NCBI GenBank assembly: GCA_029783825.1
Contig: JAREIK010005472.1
Location: forward strand, 1 to 64,000
DNA length: 64,000 nt
Direction: 5' to 3'
Source: Sapria himalayana
Taxonomy: Eukaryota; Streptophyta; Magnoliopsida; Malpighiales; Rafflesiaceae
Below the pieces are notes generated by a model that saw only the letters and a list, made by a program, of their open reading frames with translations, had not been told where the DNA came from and searched no databases. Both the position numbers and the translations under genes were made by a program. Shown here piece after piece: positions 46,590 to 58,436 of the stretch. The first letter of the stretch is position 1. Each line of letters opens with the position of its first letter.

Positions 46590-47540
46590 TATATAACAAC
46601 TTATTTAATATTTACATAATAATTTATGTAAATATGATGAACCCAAGATTATTAACACATAAATATACATAAGTATATTTTACTATATGTATAACTTTAA
46701 AAATAGTATTCATAACGATATATTAATATAATAACATATATTTAATATACATACATACATACATACATATATACATATATATAACAATATATAAATGTAT
46801 TTGACAATATGTATATCAACATATAACTATATATAAATGTATTTATCTACATCTTTGCCTATACATAACTATATGTCTAAATTTATATAATTACATGAAA
46901 ATCTATATATAACTACATCTACAATATGCATAACTACATTTATAACTATATGTATAACTATGTGTGCAATCACACATGTAACTATAATTATAATTAAAAC
47001 GTATAACAACATATATATAACTATATGTTTAACTATATATGTATACCTATTTATAAATATATCTACAACTTTATAAAACACTTTATAACTATATTTAACT
47101 ATATTTGTAACTATGTAAACTATTTTTATACCTATATTTATTACTATATATACCTATTTATTTAACTATATAATAATTTAATACTATATGTATAATTCTA
47201 TATAACTATATTTCTAACAAAATATACTATATGTATAATAATATATAACTATATAAAATTAAATTTTACTATATGTATAACTATAAAAATGTAATATATA
47301 ACTATAATTAAACTACATACATATTTATAACTATATGTATAATTAAATATAATTATATATAACTTTATTTATTACTAACTATACTATAGGTATAAGAACA
47401 TGTAACTATAAATAATTGTCTTTTACTATATGTATAACAATAAAAACATTATACATAACTATATTTAAATATATAATCAACAACATATATTTAATATACA
47501 GATTATATATAATTCTATATACAATTATATATAACTCTAT
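46590..47540. repeat. AT-rich minisatellite-like tract (ATATGTATAACTAT words)
   Basis: Degenerate, tightly spaced TATGTATAACTATAT/AACTATATTTAACT words across nearly 1 kb, with a short (ACAT)n run at 46751-46772 and ATAT runs. There is no exact period. It probably arose by slippage of an AT-rich core. Open frames in it are rich in Ile/Val/Tyr and not credible. Confidence 0.7.
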
Positions 47541-47548
47541 TTAATATA

Positions 47549-47740
47549 TGTCGTGCCTTGGTGTGATGATAAATATGTTCATCCAAGGGTGTAAAGGTCT
47601 CGGGTTGGAGATTTTTAATATAACTTTTCTGATTCTTGGGGATAAGATTGTTAATATATTGAATTCTCTCCAACTCCATACTAAGCTAGAGCCTTGTGCA
47701 GTGCGTATGACCTTTATTTAGTTTTGTTTTGTAAGTTTTT
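47549..47740 (+). mobile_element. Probable tRNA-derived SINE
   Basis: CCTTGGTGTGATGATAA resembles a plant SINE A-box region, and GGTCTCGGGTTGGAGA about 35 bases later resembles a B box (consensus GGTTCGANTCC, mutated). The right end, CCTTGTGCAGTGCG then TATGACCTTTATTT, resembles the ...GGGTACGACCTTT end with a T-rich tail seen in several plant SINE families. No target duplication is evident, probably because of age and AT-rich flanks. Confidence 0.45.
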
Positions 47741-47848
47741 TACTTTTTTTTAGAACAAAACTATGACCAGAAAAAATTAATTTCTTTGGTGCGTGGAAGC
47801 TCTTCACCATGCCCAATTGGATGCCATCCCAGTAATCACATCTTTCGT

Positions 47849-47920
47849 CAGCAAAAAGAAAATTGAGAAGTATTGCTCTATGTCCAGCAAAAAGAAAATT
47901 GAGAAGTATTGCTCTATGTC
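47849..47920. repeat. Perfect 36-bp tandem duplication
   Basis: Two identical adjacent 36-bp units, beginning CAGCAAAAAGAAAATTGAGA at 47849 and 47885, with the first six bases of a third. Perfect identity in otherwise drifting sequence points to a recent slippage event. Confidence 0.95.
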
Positions 47921-50900
47921 CAGCAAATGATCAGATCTTTGTCACCAGGTTATCGACTTATTTCCACCATTAGAGTACATGTTAGTTCTATGCTATCGCA
48001 ACATAATTATGTGCATTTGTGATCTTGCTTTTGTTATCATCAAAAAACTACTAGTTGGTTAAGAAGGAAATTATTTGAATAATCTTCCTCATTTGGAAGA
48101 AAGAAATATTCTTTGAACAATCCTCAAAAAATGTTATTTTATTTTCTATGTAAAAAAAAATATCTTTAAGTTTGATAATTGCATGGGTCTAAGTATTACT
48201 TTTTATGAAGCCATAATGCACAACTGCCTTATGGTTAGTTGAACTAAAAAATTTATGGACATGTTTGACTCCCTCTATCAATGCCTATTCCTCTCTTTTG
48301 GTTATTGGGGCTTGCATCTACCAATGCTTAGGGATCATAAGATTAGTTGAGGTGTTAATCTAGCTTGAGAAACCCATGGCTTAAACTAGGTAATATTTTT
48401 TATGATTTAAATGTCTGATTGAATTATGTTTTATGTGTGAAAAACATCTTTTTATTATTATTTGAAATGTCAAGTTTGTAAAAATAAACTATACAACATA
48501 AAAAAATGGGGAGAAAAGAAATAAAATATATATGTGAAAATATTGGTTAAGAGAGAATAAAATTGAATTCATGAGAAGTGTCTTATATATCTTTAATAAT
48601 CATGAAAATAGTTCAGAATGATTTATTCATAGCTACATGCTAATTTATTATTATTATATACAAAATATTAAATTAAAGCAGTTATCAATCTTTAAGTTTG
48701 TTATTAATAAAATTATGAGCTCTCATCATAATTTTTATTTGATGGTTTTTAATCACTCATCACAAATGGGTAAATATGAAAATCTCATGTTTATTAGATG
48801 TGTGTTTATGCAAACAAAATAATTTATATTATGGTCTATTATTATAGAGACCCAAAAATAATAATAATATTCAAATAATCAAAAATATCTTGAATCACTC
48901 AAAAGAATAAAAGCAATTCCATACATATTTTCATATATCTGTGAATATAAATAAGACCACATCATATATCTTCTTTAGAGAACCTAATAAAAGATTTACA
49001 ATATTTAAGAATAAAAGAAAATATATTCTCATAATTTTTTCAATATCTAGTAGAGTTAAAAATGGAAAACTCAGTGAAATAATCACATAAACATAAGCTA
49101 GAATAAAATAATTTTTTCATTTAAAAATATTTCTTAAAAACTAAAAAAAATATTTAAATCATTGAGCTATTTGAAACTTTTATAAAAAAAATATTTGAAT
49201 ATAAAAATATTCATTTCCTTAATATATATAATAATAGTATCAACTACAATAATATAACACAACTTTTCTCCGAGTCATATTTATAGAAATAATATATGTA
49301 ACTCAAAAAAAATCATAAAAATGTTAATCTTAAAGACTTTTCCAAATACATTTCATCATTTAAATCATTATGATTAAATTTATTATTAAAAATTGATTAT
49401 TAATTAAATAAAACAAAAGCGAGATATAATCTATACTATAAGTATAAATACTTGTAGAGGCAAAAGCATAAAATAACACGTTGAATAATTAGTAAGTCAA
49501 GACATAATTCTAGAGACATTGAGGTATAAAAGATGTTAATTCAAAATAAGATCATATATATATATTAATTAATTTATATATAGATATATATAGATATATA
49601 TAGATATATATAGATATATATATATATATATATTTATATATATTTATATATAATATTAAATATAAAATTAATTCATTAGAAAAAAAAATATTATTAGTTT
49701 TTACTTATTTAAAAAATCATAACTAAGTAACAAAATAAAAAATAAAATTATAATACTATTTCTTTTTATAAAAAAATACAATCATTACATAATATAATAG
49801 TAGATTTAAATATATATGATTAAAATATTTTAACAAAAATTCTTTTCTCTAATATTATCATTATTTTTATCTAGTATCTTAGTAGTTAGAAAGTTTTTAC
49901 TATCAAATGATTGATTCTTATCAAATAAATATGAAATCATCACAATTTATATGAATTTTCATCTATAATAATTAGTGTCAAACTCAACTTACTAACATTA
50001 TTATAACTTCTAGCTAAATAACATTTAAGATTAAGAAAATAATTAAAAAAATTGGATACAAAATTCCTAAGAAAACCCAAATGTGAGTTAACTTTAAAAC
50101 AATCTCTTTAGCCCACATAAATTGCCACATAGAAAAGAATTTAAAAGAAATTATATCACATAATTACTAATTTGTTGTAATGATGAATTGTAGGTATATT
50201 ATTTTTAATACTATAATGGCCTAGAAAGACACGAGATGACACAATTTATTTTCTTACTTTTAAAAAAAACTTTTGAACAAAAATCATGCCCCCTACAACA
50301 CAAATGATAAATATTGTAATTAAATAATTGATAAGAAATACAATTTGACAAAAATAAAAGAAGATATCAATGTGATTAAGTAATTTGTAATCATAATTGA
50401 TTCATCCTAAACTATCTTATAAAAAAAGTTTTCAAGTTGTCTTAATTGAATATTTTTCATAATCTCTTAATTTTGAATATGAAAATAATATGGCTAGATA
50501 AAACACAAGATAAATCACTTTGTGTTTTTTCAAGAAAAATACAAATTCTCACAATGTATATTATATAATATTATAATTTTAAAAAATTTTATTTCATATT
50601 CTTAGTGAATATCAATCATTTTTTAAAAATGAAGAATAAATATATATAAATTATTTTTTTCTTTATGAGATATGAATTATGTAATACGATAATACTTATT
50701 TATAAAAATAACAAAATAATAAAAGTCATTTTACATAATAATATTATATAATATTCTAGGTAATCTAGATAAAATATATTTCTATTATTATTCTCTTGAC
50801 ATACTATAAAAATGCTAGCATACTTTCTTAAGTGTACCTCATTATTAAAAAAAATAATCTATTTTATGCTTGATTTCATAAGTTTTAAATTTATCAAAAC

Positions 50901-51140
50901 AAACAAATTAAACTAATAGTGAATAAAAAAAGATTAATTAAAACCAAGCATCTAAGTTATCCTCTGATATGACAAAAATAGGGATAGACAACATGATCAA
51001 TTCTTAGAAAAGTCATCCACAAATTTATATAAATCCTACAAAAATATCTAAAAAAACATGGTTAACTCTGAAATTAAAATTTAGTTATTTAGCAGGATAA
51101 CTCAAAATAATAAGATTAATTATAACGATATGGGGTGAAA
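47921..51140. other. AT-rich intergenic sequence, no gene seen
   Basis: About 3.2 kb of strongly AT-rich sequence. I find no coding domain, LINE signature, LTR ends or RNA gene. The 61-codon frame at 48637-48822 has no recognisable motif. It contains the TA-rich microsatellite listed separately. It ends at 51140, where satellite begins abruptly after ATGAGGGGATATTCGTATAC. Confidence 0.55.
49556..49650. repeat. (TAGATATATA)n and (TA)n microsatellite
   Basis: Five TATAGATATA units in phase from about 49577, then a pure TA run to about 49632 and TATTTATATA words. Simple-sequence DNA able to form cruciforms. Confidence 0.9.
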
Positions 51141-53163
51141 GATCTCTGATATGAGGGGATATTCGTATACATCTTATTCTTCATTTTCTTCATATTATTA
51201 TTTTTTTCATATTTTTATTATTTTTCTTAATATTATTATTATTCTTATTCTTCTTATACTTCTTATTCTTCTTATTAGTCATATTCTTATTAATCTTGTT
51301 ATTCTTCTTATTATTTTTATTCTTCTTATTTTTCTTATTCTTCTTATTATACCTATTCTTCTTTTTATTCTTATTCTTCTTCTTCTTTTTAATCTTCTTA
51401 TTTTTTTTATTTTTCTCAATCTTCTTATTCTTTTTATTTTTCTCAAACTTCTTATTCATATTATTCTTCATAATAATCTTATTCTTCTTATTTTTCTAAT
51501 TTTTCTTTTTCTTCTTATTCTTTTTTTATTTTTATTTTTCTTCTTATTCTTCTTATTCTTCTAATTATTCTTATACTTCTTATTCTTCTTATTCTTCATA
51601 TTCTTCATATTCTTCATATTCTTCATATTCTTCATATTCTTCTTATTCTTCATATTCTTTTTATTCTTTTTATTCTTCATATTCTTTTTATTCTTCTTAT
51701 TCTTCATATTCTTTTTATTCTTCTTATTCTTCATATTCTTATATTTCAATTTCTACTTATTCTTCTTTTCTTCTTATTCTTAATTTTTTTATTATTCTTC
51801 TAATTCTTCTAATTCTTCAAATTATTTTTATTATTCTTATTTTACTTATTCTTCTTATTCTACTTATCTTCTTATTCTTCTTAATCTTTTTATTCGTTTT
51901 ATTCTTCTTTTTCATTTTATTATTTATTTTCTTCTTATTTTTCTTACATACTTATTTGTATTATTCTTCTTATTATTATTCTTCTTATTCTTATTATTAT
52001 TTTTATTCTTCTTATTTTTCTTACTCTTCTTAATCTTCTTATTCTTCTTATTCTAATGATTCTTCTTATTCTTCTTATTCTTGTTATTTTACTTATTCTT
52101 CTAATTAACCAAATACTTCTTTTTCATCTTATTCTTCGTATTCTTCTTATTCTTCTTATTCTTCTTATTCTTCTCATTCTTCTTATTCTCCTAATTCTTA
52201 TTATTCTTATAATTTTACTTATTATTATTATTTTCTTATTCTTCTTATCTTCTTAATCTTTTAATCTTCTTATTCTTTTTATACTTCTTATTCTTCTTAT
52301 TGTTTTTTTATTCTTCTAATTCTTTATATTCTTCTAATTCTTTGAATTCTTGCAATACTTATAATTCTTCTTATTCTTCTTATCCTTCTTATATTTCTTA
52401 TTTTACTTTTCTTCTAATTTTTTATATTATTCTTATTCTTCTTATTCTTATACTTTTTATTGTTCATATTAATATTTTTGTGTCCTTATTCTTTTTATTT
52501 TTCATATTCTTCTTATTCTTCTGAATTTTTTTATTTTTCTTATTATTCAACTTCTTCTTATTCTTCTTATTCTTCTTATTCTTCCTATTCTTCTTATTCT
52601 TCCTATTCTTCTTATTCTTCTTATTCTTCTAATTCTTTTTATTCTTCTCATTCTTCTTATTCTTTTTATTCTTTTTATTCTTTTTATTCTTTTATTCTTT
52701 TTATTCTTTTTATTCTTTTTATTCTTTTATTCTTTTTATTCTTTTTATTCTTTTTATTCTTCTCATTCTTTTTTTTCTTCTTATTCTTATTATTCTTCTT
52801 ATTCTTCTTGTTTTTCTATTTTCTTCTTATTCTTTTTATTCTTATTATTCTTCCTATTCTTATTATTCTTCCTATTCTTCTTATTCTTCCTTATTCTTTT
52901 TATTTTTATTATTTTTTTTATTCTTCTTGTTTTTCCTTTTTCTTCTAATTCTTCTAATTTTTCTTATTATTCTTATTCTTTTTATTTTTTTATTCTTATT
53001 ATTCTTTATTTATTATTATTCTAATTATTCTTTTTATTCATATTATTCATCTTATTATTTTTATTCATCTTATTCTTCTAATTTTTCTGATTCTGCTTAT
53101 ACATCTCATCCTTCTTATTTTTTATTCTTCTTATTCTTCTTATTCTTCTTATTCTTCTTATCC

Positions 53164-53202
<39 letters not shown>

Positions 53203-55944
53203 TTTTTATTAATCTTATTCTACTTATTCTTATTAGTCTTCATATTCTTCTTAAATTACCTATTCTTCTTATTAATCTTATTATTCTTATTCTTCTTATT
53301 CTCTAATTCTTATTATTCTTCTAATTATATTTATTCTTCTTGTTCTTCTATTTCTTCTTATTCTGATATTGTTCTTATTCTTCTTATTGTTCTTATTCTT
53401 CTTATTCTTCTTATTATTCATATTGTTCTTATTCTTCATATCCTTCTTAATCTTCTTATTCTTCCTATTCTTCATTTTCTTCTTATTCTTTTTAATCTTC
53501 TTATTCTACTTATTCTTCTTATTCTTTTTAATCTTATTATACTTCTTATTTTTCTTATTCTTTTTATTATTATTATTTTACTTATTATTCCAATTCTTCT
53601 AATTCATTTTGTTCTTCTTATTCTTCTTATTCTTCTTATTCTTCTTATTCTTCTTAATCTACTTATTCTTCTTATTCTTCTTATTCTTTTAATTCTTCTT
53701 ATTCTTTTTAATCTTCTTATTCATATTATACATATCATTCTTCTTATTCTTCGTTTTCTTTTTATTTTTATTACTCTACTTATTTTTTTAATTCTTCATA
53801 TTCTTCTTATTCTTTTTATTCTCCCTACTCTTCTAATTCTTTTAATTCTTCTAATTCTTCTTAATCTTCTTATTTTACTTATTTTTATTATTCTTCTTAT
53901 TCTTCTTTTTCTTATTTTTTTTTCTTTTTCTTCTTATTTTTCTTATTTTTCTTATTATTCTTATTCTTCTTATTCTTCTTTTTCTTCAATTTGTATTATT
54001 CTTCTTATTCTTATTATTATTCTTTTTATTCTTCTTATTCTTATTTTTTTAATCGTTTTCTTTTTATTCTTTTTATACATATTATTCTTCATATTCTTTT
54101 TATTCTTCGTAATCTTCTTATTCTTCTTATTCTTCTTAATTTTCTTATTCTTCTTATTCTTCTTATTCTTCTTATTCTTCTTATTGTTCTTATTCTTCTT
54201 ATTCTTCTTATTCTTCTTATTCTTCTTATTATTCATATTGTTCTTATTCTTCATATCCTTCTTAATCTTCTTATTCTTCCTATTCTTCATTTTCTTCTTA
54301 TTCTTTTTAATCTTCTTATTCTACTTATTCTTCTTATTCTTTTTAATCTTATTATGCTTCTTATTTTTCTTATTCTTCTTATTATTATTATTTTACTTAT
54401 TATTCCAATTCTTCTAATTCATTTTGTTCTTCTTATTCTTCTTATTCTTCTTATTCTTCTTATTCTTCTTAATCTACTTATTCTTCTTATTCTTCTTATT
54501 CTTTTAATTCTTCTTATTCTTCTTAATCTTCTTATTCATATTATACATATCATTCTTCTTATTCTTCGTTTTCTTTTTATTTTTATTACTCTACTTATTT
54601 TTTTAATTCTTCATATTCTTCTTATTCTTTTTATTCTCCCTACTCTTCTAATTCTTTTAATTCTTCTAATTCTTCTTAATCTTCTTATTTTACTTATTTT
54701 TATTATTCTTCTTATTCTTCTTTTTCTTATTTTTTTTCTTTTTCTTCTTATTTTTCTTATTTTTCTTATTATTCTTATTATTCTTATTCTTCTTATTCTT
54801 CTTTTTCTTCAATTTGTATTATTCTTCTTATTCTTATTATTATTCTTTTTATTCTTCTTATTCTTATTTTTTTAATCGTTTTCTTTTTATTCTTTTTATA
54901 CATATTATTCTTCATATTCTTTTTATTCTTCGTAATCTTCTTATTCTTCTTATTCTTCTTAATTTTCTTATTCTTCTTATTCTTCTTATTCTTCTTATTG
55001 TTCTTATTCTTCTTATTCTTCTTATTCTTCTTATTCTTCTTATTATTCATATTGTTCTTATTCTTCATATCCTTCTTAATCTTCTTATTCTTCCTATTCT
55101 TCATTTTCTTCTTTTTCTTTTTAATCTTCTTATTCTACTTATTCTTCTTATTCTTTTTAATCTTATTATGCTTCTTATTTTTCTTATTCTTCTTATTCTT
55201 CTTAATCTACTTATTCTTCTTATTCTTCTTATTCTTTTAATTCTTCTTATTCTTCTTATTCTTCTTATTCTTCTTAATCTACTTATTCTTCTTATTCTTC
55301 TTATTCTTTTAATTCTTCTTAATCTTCTTATTCATATTATACATATCATTCTTCTTATTCTTCATTTTCTTTTTATTCTTATTACTCTACTTATTTTTTT
55401 AATTCTTCCTATTCTTCTTATTCTTTTTATTCTCACTACTCTTCTAATTCTTCTAATTCTTCTTAATCTTCTTATTTTACTTATTTTTATTATTCTTCTT
55501 ATTCTTCTTTTTCTTATTTTTTTTCTTTTTCTTCTTATTTTTCTTATTATTCTTATTATTCTTATTATTCTTATTCTTCTTTTTCTTCAATTTGTATTAT
55601 TCTTCTTATTCTTATTCTTATTCTTTCTATTCTTATTATTCTTATTTTTTTAATCGTTTTCTTTTTATTCTTTTTATCCATATTATTCTTCATATTCTTT
55701 TTATTCTTCGTAATCTTCTTATTCTTTTTATTCTTGTTATTATTCTTATCCCTCTTATCCTTCTTATTCTTCTTATTCTTCTTATTGTTCTTATTCTTCA
55801 TATTTTTTTATTATTCTTATTCTTCTTAATATTTTTATTCTTCTTATTTTTATTATTCTTCCTATTTTTATTATTCTTCTTATTGAACTTATTATTCATT
55901 TTAATCTCATTCTTCTAATTTTTGTTCTTCTTCTTCTTCTTCTT
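51141..55944. repeat. 4.8 kb satellite block, pyrimidine strand on +
   Basis: TTATTCTTC satellite with several well-preserved runs: TTCATATTC tandem units at 51590-51650, and TTTTTATTC units at 52660-52760. Unlike the left-hand blocks it is not followed by a LINE 3' terminus; on its right it inverts to purine at 55945. From ~53380 it is organised in ~0.8 kb higher-order units. Confidence 0.94.
53380..55800. repeat. Higher-order repeat, period about 0.8 kb, three units plus part
   Basis: TTATTATTCATATTGTTCTT occurs at ~53410, 54228 and 55040, and TTTCTTCAATTTGTATTATT at ~53984, 54807 and 55585. Each copy keeps the same series of rare variants (CCAATTCTTCTAATTCATTT then TGTTC in the first two; TTTTTTAATCGTTTTC and TATACATATTATTCTTCATA in the later ones). 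Identity is high apart from small indels and one short internal deletion in the third unit. The array homogenised by tandem duplication of ~90 nine-mers at a time. Confidence 0.88.
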
Positions 55945-55962
55945 AGAAGAAGAAGAAGAATA
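55925..55962. repeat. Inverted-repeat switch point TTC to GAA
   Basis: A run of TTC triplets meets a run of GAA triplets around CTTAG at ~55944, giving near-perfect ~18-bp arms that can form a hairpin. The satellite strand flips here from pyrimidine to purine. Confidence 0.9.
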
Positions 55963-56312
55963 ATAATAATAATAATAAGCATAAGAAGAAGAAGAAGCAG
56001 AAGAAGAAGAAAAAGAAAAAGTAGAAGAATCAGAAGAAGAAGTAGAAGATGAAGTAAAAGAAGAATAAGTAGAAGAAGCAAAAGAAGCTAAAGAATAACA
56101 AGAATTAGAAGAAGCAGAAGAAGCAAAAAAAGAAGAAGAAGACGTAGAAGAAAAATAAGAAGTAGAAGAAGAAGAAGAAGAAGAAGAAGTTGTAGTAGTA
56201 GTAGAAGGAGCAGTAGAAGAAAAAGTAGAATAAGAAGCAAAAGAAGAATCGGAAGAAGAGGTAGAAGAAGAAGCAGAAGAAGAAGTGGAAGAAGAAGCAT
56301 AAAAAGAAGAAG

Positions 56313-56344
<32 letters not shown>

Positions 56345-56785
56345 GTAGTAGTAGAATAAGCAGCAGAAGAAGCAGAAGAAGCAAATTAAGATGTAGAAGA
56401 AGAATCAGAATAAGAATCAAAAGAAGAAGTAGAAGAAGATGCAGAAGAAGAAGATGAAGAAGTAGAAGAAGAAGATGATGATGATGATGATGAAGCAAAT
56501 GAAAAAGAAGAAGAAGCAGAAGAATAGAAGAAGTTGTAGTAGTAGAAGAAGAAGATGTAGAAGCAGAAGAATAATAAGAAGAAGTAGAATAATAATAAAA
56601 AGAATAAAAAAAGAAGATGTAGAAGAAGAAGAAGAAGAAAATGTATTAGTAAAATAAGAAGGAGAAGTAGTAGTTGTAGAAGAAGAAGAAGTAGTAGTAG
56701 TAGTAGTAGAAGCAGAAGAAGAAGAAGAAGTAGTAGTAGTAATAGTAGTAGAAGAAGCATAAGAAGTAGAAGAAGCATAAGAAGC
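55945..56785. repeat. GAA-rich purine block with GTA/GCA variants, 0.84 kb
   Basis: Built of GAA triplets broken by GTA, GCA, GAT and TAA triplets (GAAGAAGTAGAAGAAGCAGA), with pure GAA runs (for example 56305-56341) and GATGATGATGATGATGATGA at 56471. Composition differs from the other purine block, which is dominated by AATAAG. On the minus strand it reads as poly-Leu/poly-Ser, an artefact. It directly precedes the LINE D 5' end. Confidence 0.92.
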
Positions 56786-56907
56786 TAGAAGAAATTTTTC
56801 ATTATCTATTTTTTTTAAAATTCGCTCACTTTTCTAGACAGACAAAGCTCAACCCTAGGGAAAGAAATCTCCATTTTCGACCAAAAATCCATCTTCAAGC
56901 TCTAAAA

Positions 56908-58409
56908 ATGGGCCAAAATGACTTCTTTTTAAATCAGAAGTCATTTGCATCTATAATTCAAGAGCCCGCACCAACTATTCCCGCTTATGGAAACAAAAAT
57001 AAATTTTCATCGGTTATCTTCTATTCAGTTGAACTCGATAAAATGGTAGTCCCATTTAACCGCACACTTTTAGCTAAATTCTCTCATGGCAGGCTACGCG
57101 TAATCTACATCCAAGAGTTCCTTACCTCATTGAAGCTTAAAGGAATTACGAAGATTGAAGTTTTTGACTCCAAGCATGTGTTTCTGCAACACATGGTGGA
57201 GTCTGATTTTAACAAATTATGGATGCGTGGTCAGTGGCATGTTAAAGGCTTCTCAATTAGGGTGTTCACGTGGATGATGGACTTCAATCTACTAGAGAAG
57301 CCACCTATTGCACCGGTATGGTTTTATTGCCTAATTTACCCCTCACCTTCTTCTCTAAATATGCTATTCATTTGATAGCTTAGTGCATTGGAACGCCAAT
57401 AATGATAGATGAGGCTACTACCTCTATGACAAGGCCGAATGGTGCTCGTGTATGCATCGAGACCAATCTACCCTCACAGCCTCCATAGAAACTATGGATA
57501 GGCAGTGAGGATGGGCATGGCATATCGCAGGCCATGATCCTCGAGCTACTTCCTAGTTACTATAAGAGGTGTAGAAGATTGGAGCATGAGAGAGAGGAAT
57601 GTTTGATGGGAAAGTGTAAGGGAGAGGAGTACACAAGAGTCGGGATGGAAGAAAGGTAAGCTGAAGTGGGTTAAGAAAACAATAGAAGGAGAATAGCCTA
57701 AAGGGGAGGCTATTAGAAAAGAAGGCAGAGAGGTGCTCTCACTCACAAGAGAAATAGGGCGAGGAACTGGAAGGGGCAGTGAGGGAGTTATAGGTGAGAA
57801 GGAGAGAGAAGAGTTGAGTGAGGTCACTAAGCACCTAGAGAAGGGCCCAAATGGGGGGCCTCCTCTAGAAAGGGTGGAGCAGGGGCAAGAGGGAGAAGAA
57901 AGGATAAGGGTAAGGTCATATAGTGCAGATAATGGGAGGGCATGAAAGGAGAAGGGGGTAAGAGCTAGAAGGGGGCTCCATAATGGGGATTTGTTCACAG
58001 CAGAAGAAGAGGCTGCACTATCCTCATTAGTTAACTTAGAACATAGGAGGAAAGCTAGAATGACTAGACAGAAGAAGAATAAAAAGGTTAGAGAGGTTGA
58101 TTTAGGCTGGATAGAAGAGGATGTACTAGAATTCTTGGATTCAGAGTCATAAGTGAAAAGCTACAGTTACCTAATTCAAAGTAGGGTTACAAACAGGATA
58201 GAAATATACATACCCCAAAAGATGATCTGGAAATAGCTATAACAAAGTGGGATGCTTATACGAGAGAAGAAGCCATAGAAGAATTAAAAATAATTGCACT
58301 CAAATTGGGGGAAGCCCTTAGTTATATAGGAAAGGAGCTTTCTAGCTCCGCAAAACAGCCTAGTAATATGAAGATATATAAATCCAAGAAATATGACTCA
58401 AATGCATGA
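56908..58409 (+). pseudogene. LINE D ORF1 (DUF4283, zinc knuckle; frameshifted)
   Basis: 56908-57375 is open from MGQNDFFLNQKSFASIIQEP through the DUF4283 blocks FSHGRLRVIYIQEFLTSLKL, VFDSKHVFLQHMVESDFNKL and IRVFTWMMDFN. A frameshift near 57345 moves homology to ARVCIETNLPSQPP and the knuckle YYKRCRRLEHEREEC (first Cys now Tyr, so CCHC is incomplete). The middle (57600-57960) is rich in Gly, Arg and Glu, a low-complexity basic/acidic linker. The C-terminal part includes DLFTAEEEAALSSLVNLEHR and WIEEDVLEFLDSES, a stop near 58150, then EELKIIALKLGEALSYIGKE to the TGA at 58407. It is an RNA-binding ORF1 protein by family. Confidence 0.85.
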
Positions 58410-58436
58410 CAAGAGCTCAAGCAAAATCATCATTTA

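Noticed and set aside
46869..47081. 70-codon Ile/Val/Tyr-rich frame, looking like a membrane peptide
   Set aside because: Translation of the ATATGTATAACTAT low-complexity tract; no start context and no relatives visible.
43141..51140. tRNA or rRNA genes in the AT-rich island
   Set aside because: No cloverleaf with intact A and B boxes and no rRNA-like segment seen; the only tRNA-like words are in the degenerate SINE.
52927..54417. 496-codon open frame (and dozens of similar ones across the satellite blocks)
   Set aside because: It is translation of the stop-free 9-mer TTATTCTTC; composition is only Leu, Phe, Ile, Tyr, Ser, and frame changes do not end it. Not a gene.
56088..56778. Poly-Leu/poly-Ser open frames on the minus strand of the GAA block
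   Set aside because: CTT/TCT/TTC triplet repeats in three frames; no start context, domain or conservation.
57546..57998. 150-codon minus-strand frame rich in Ser, Pro, Leu
   Set aside because: Shadow of the Gly/Arg/Glu-rich linker of LINE D ORF1 on the opposite strand.
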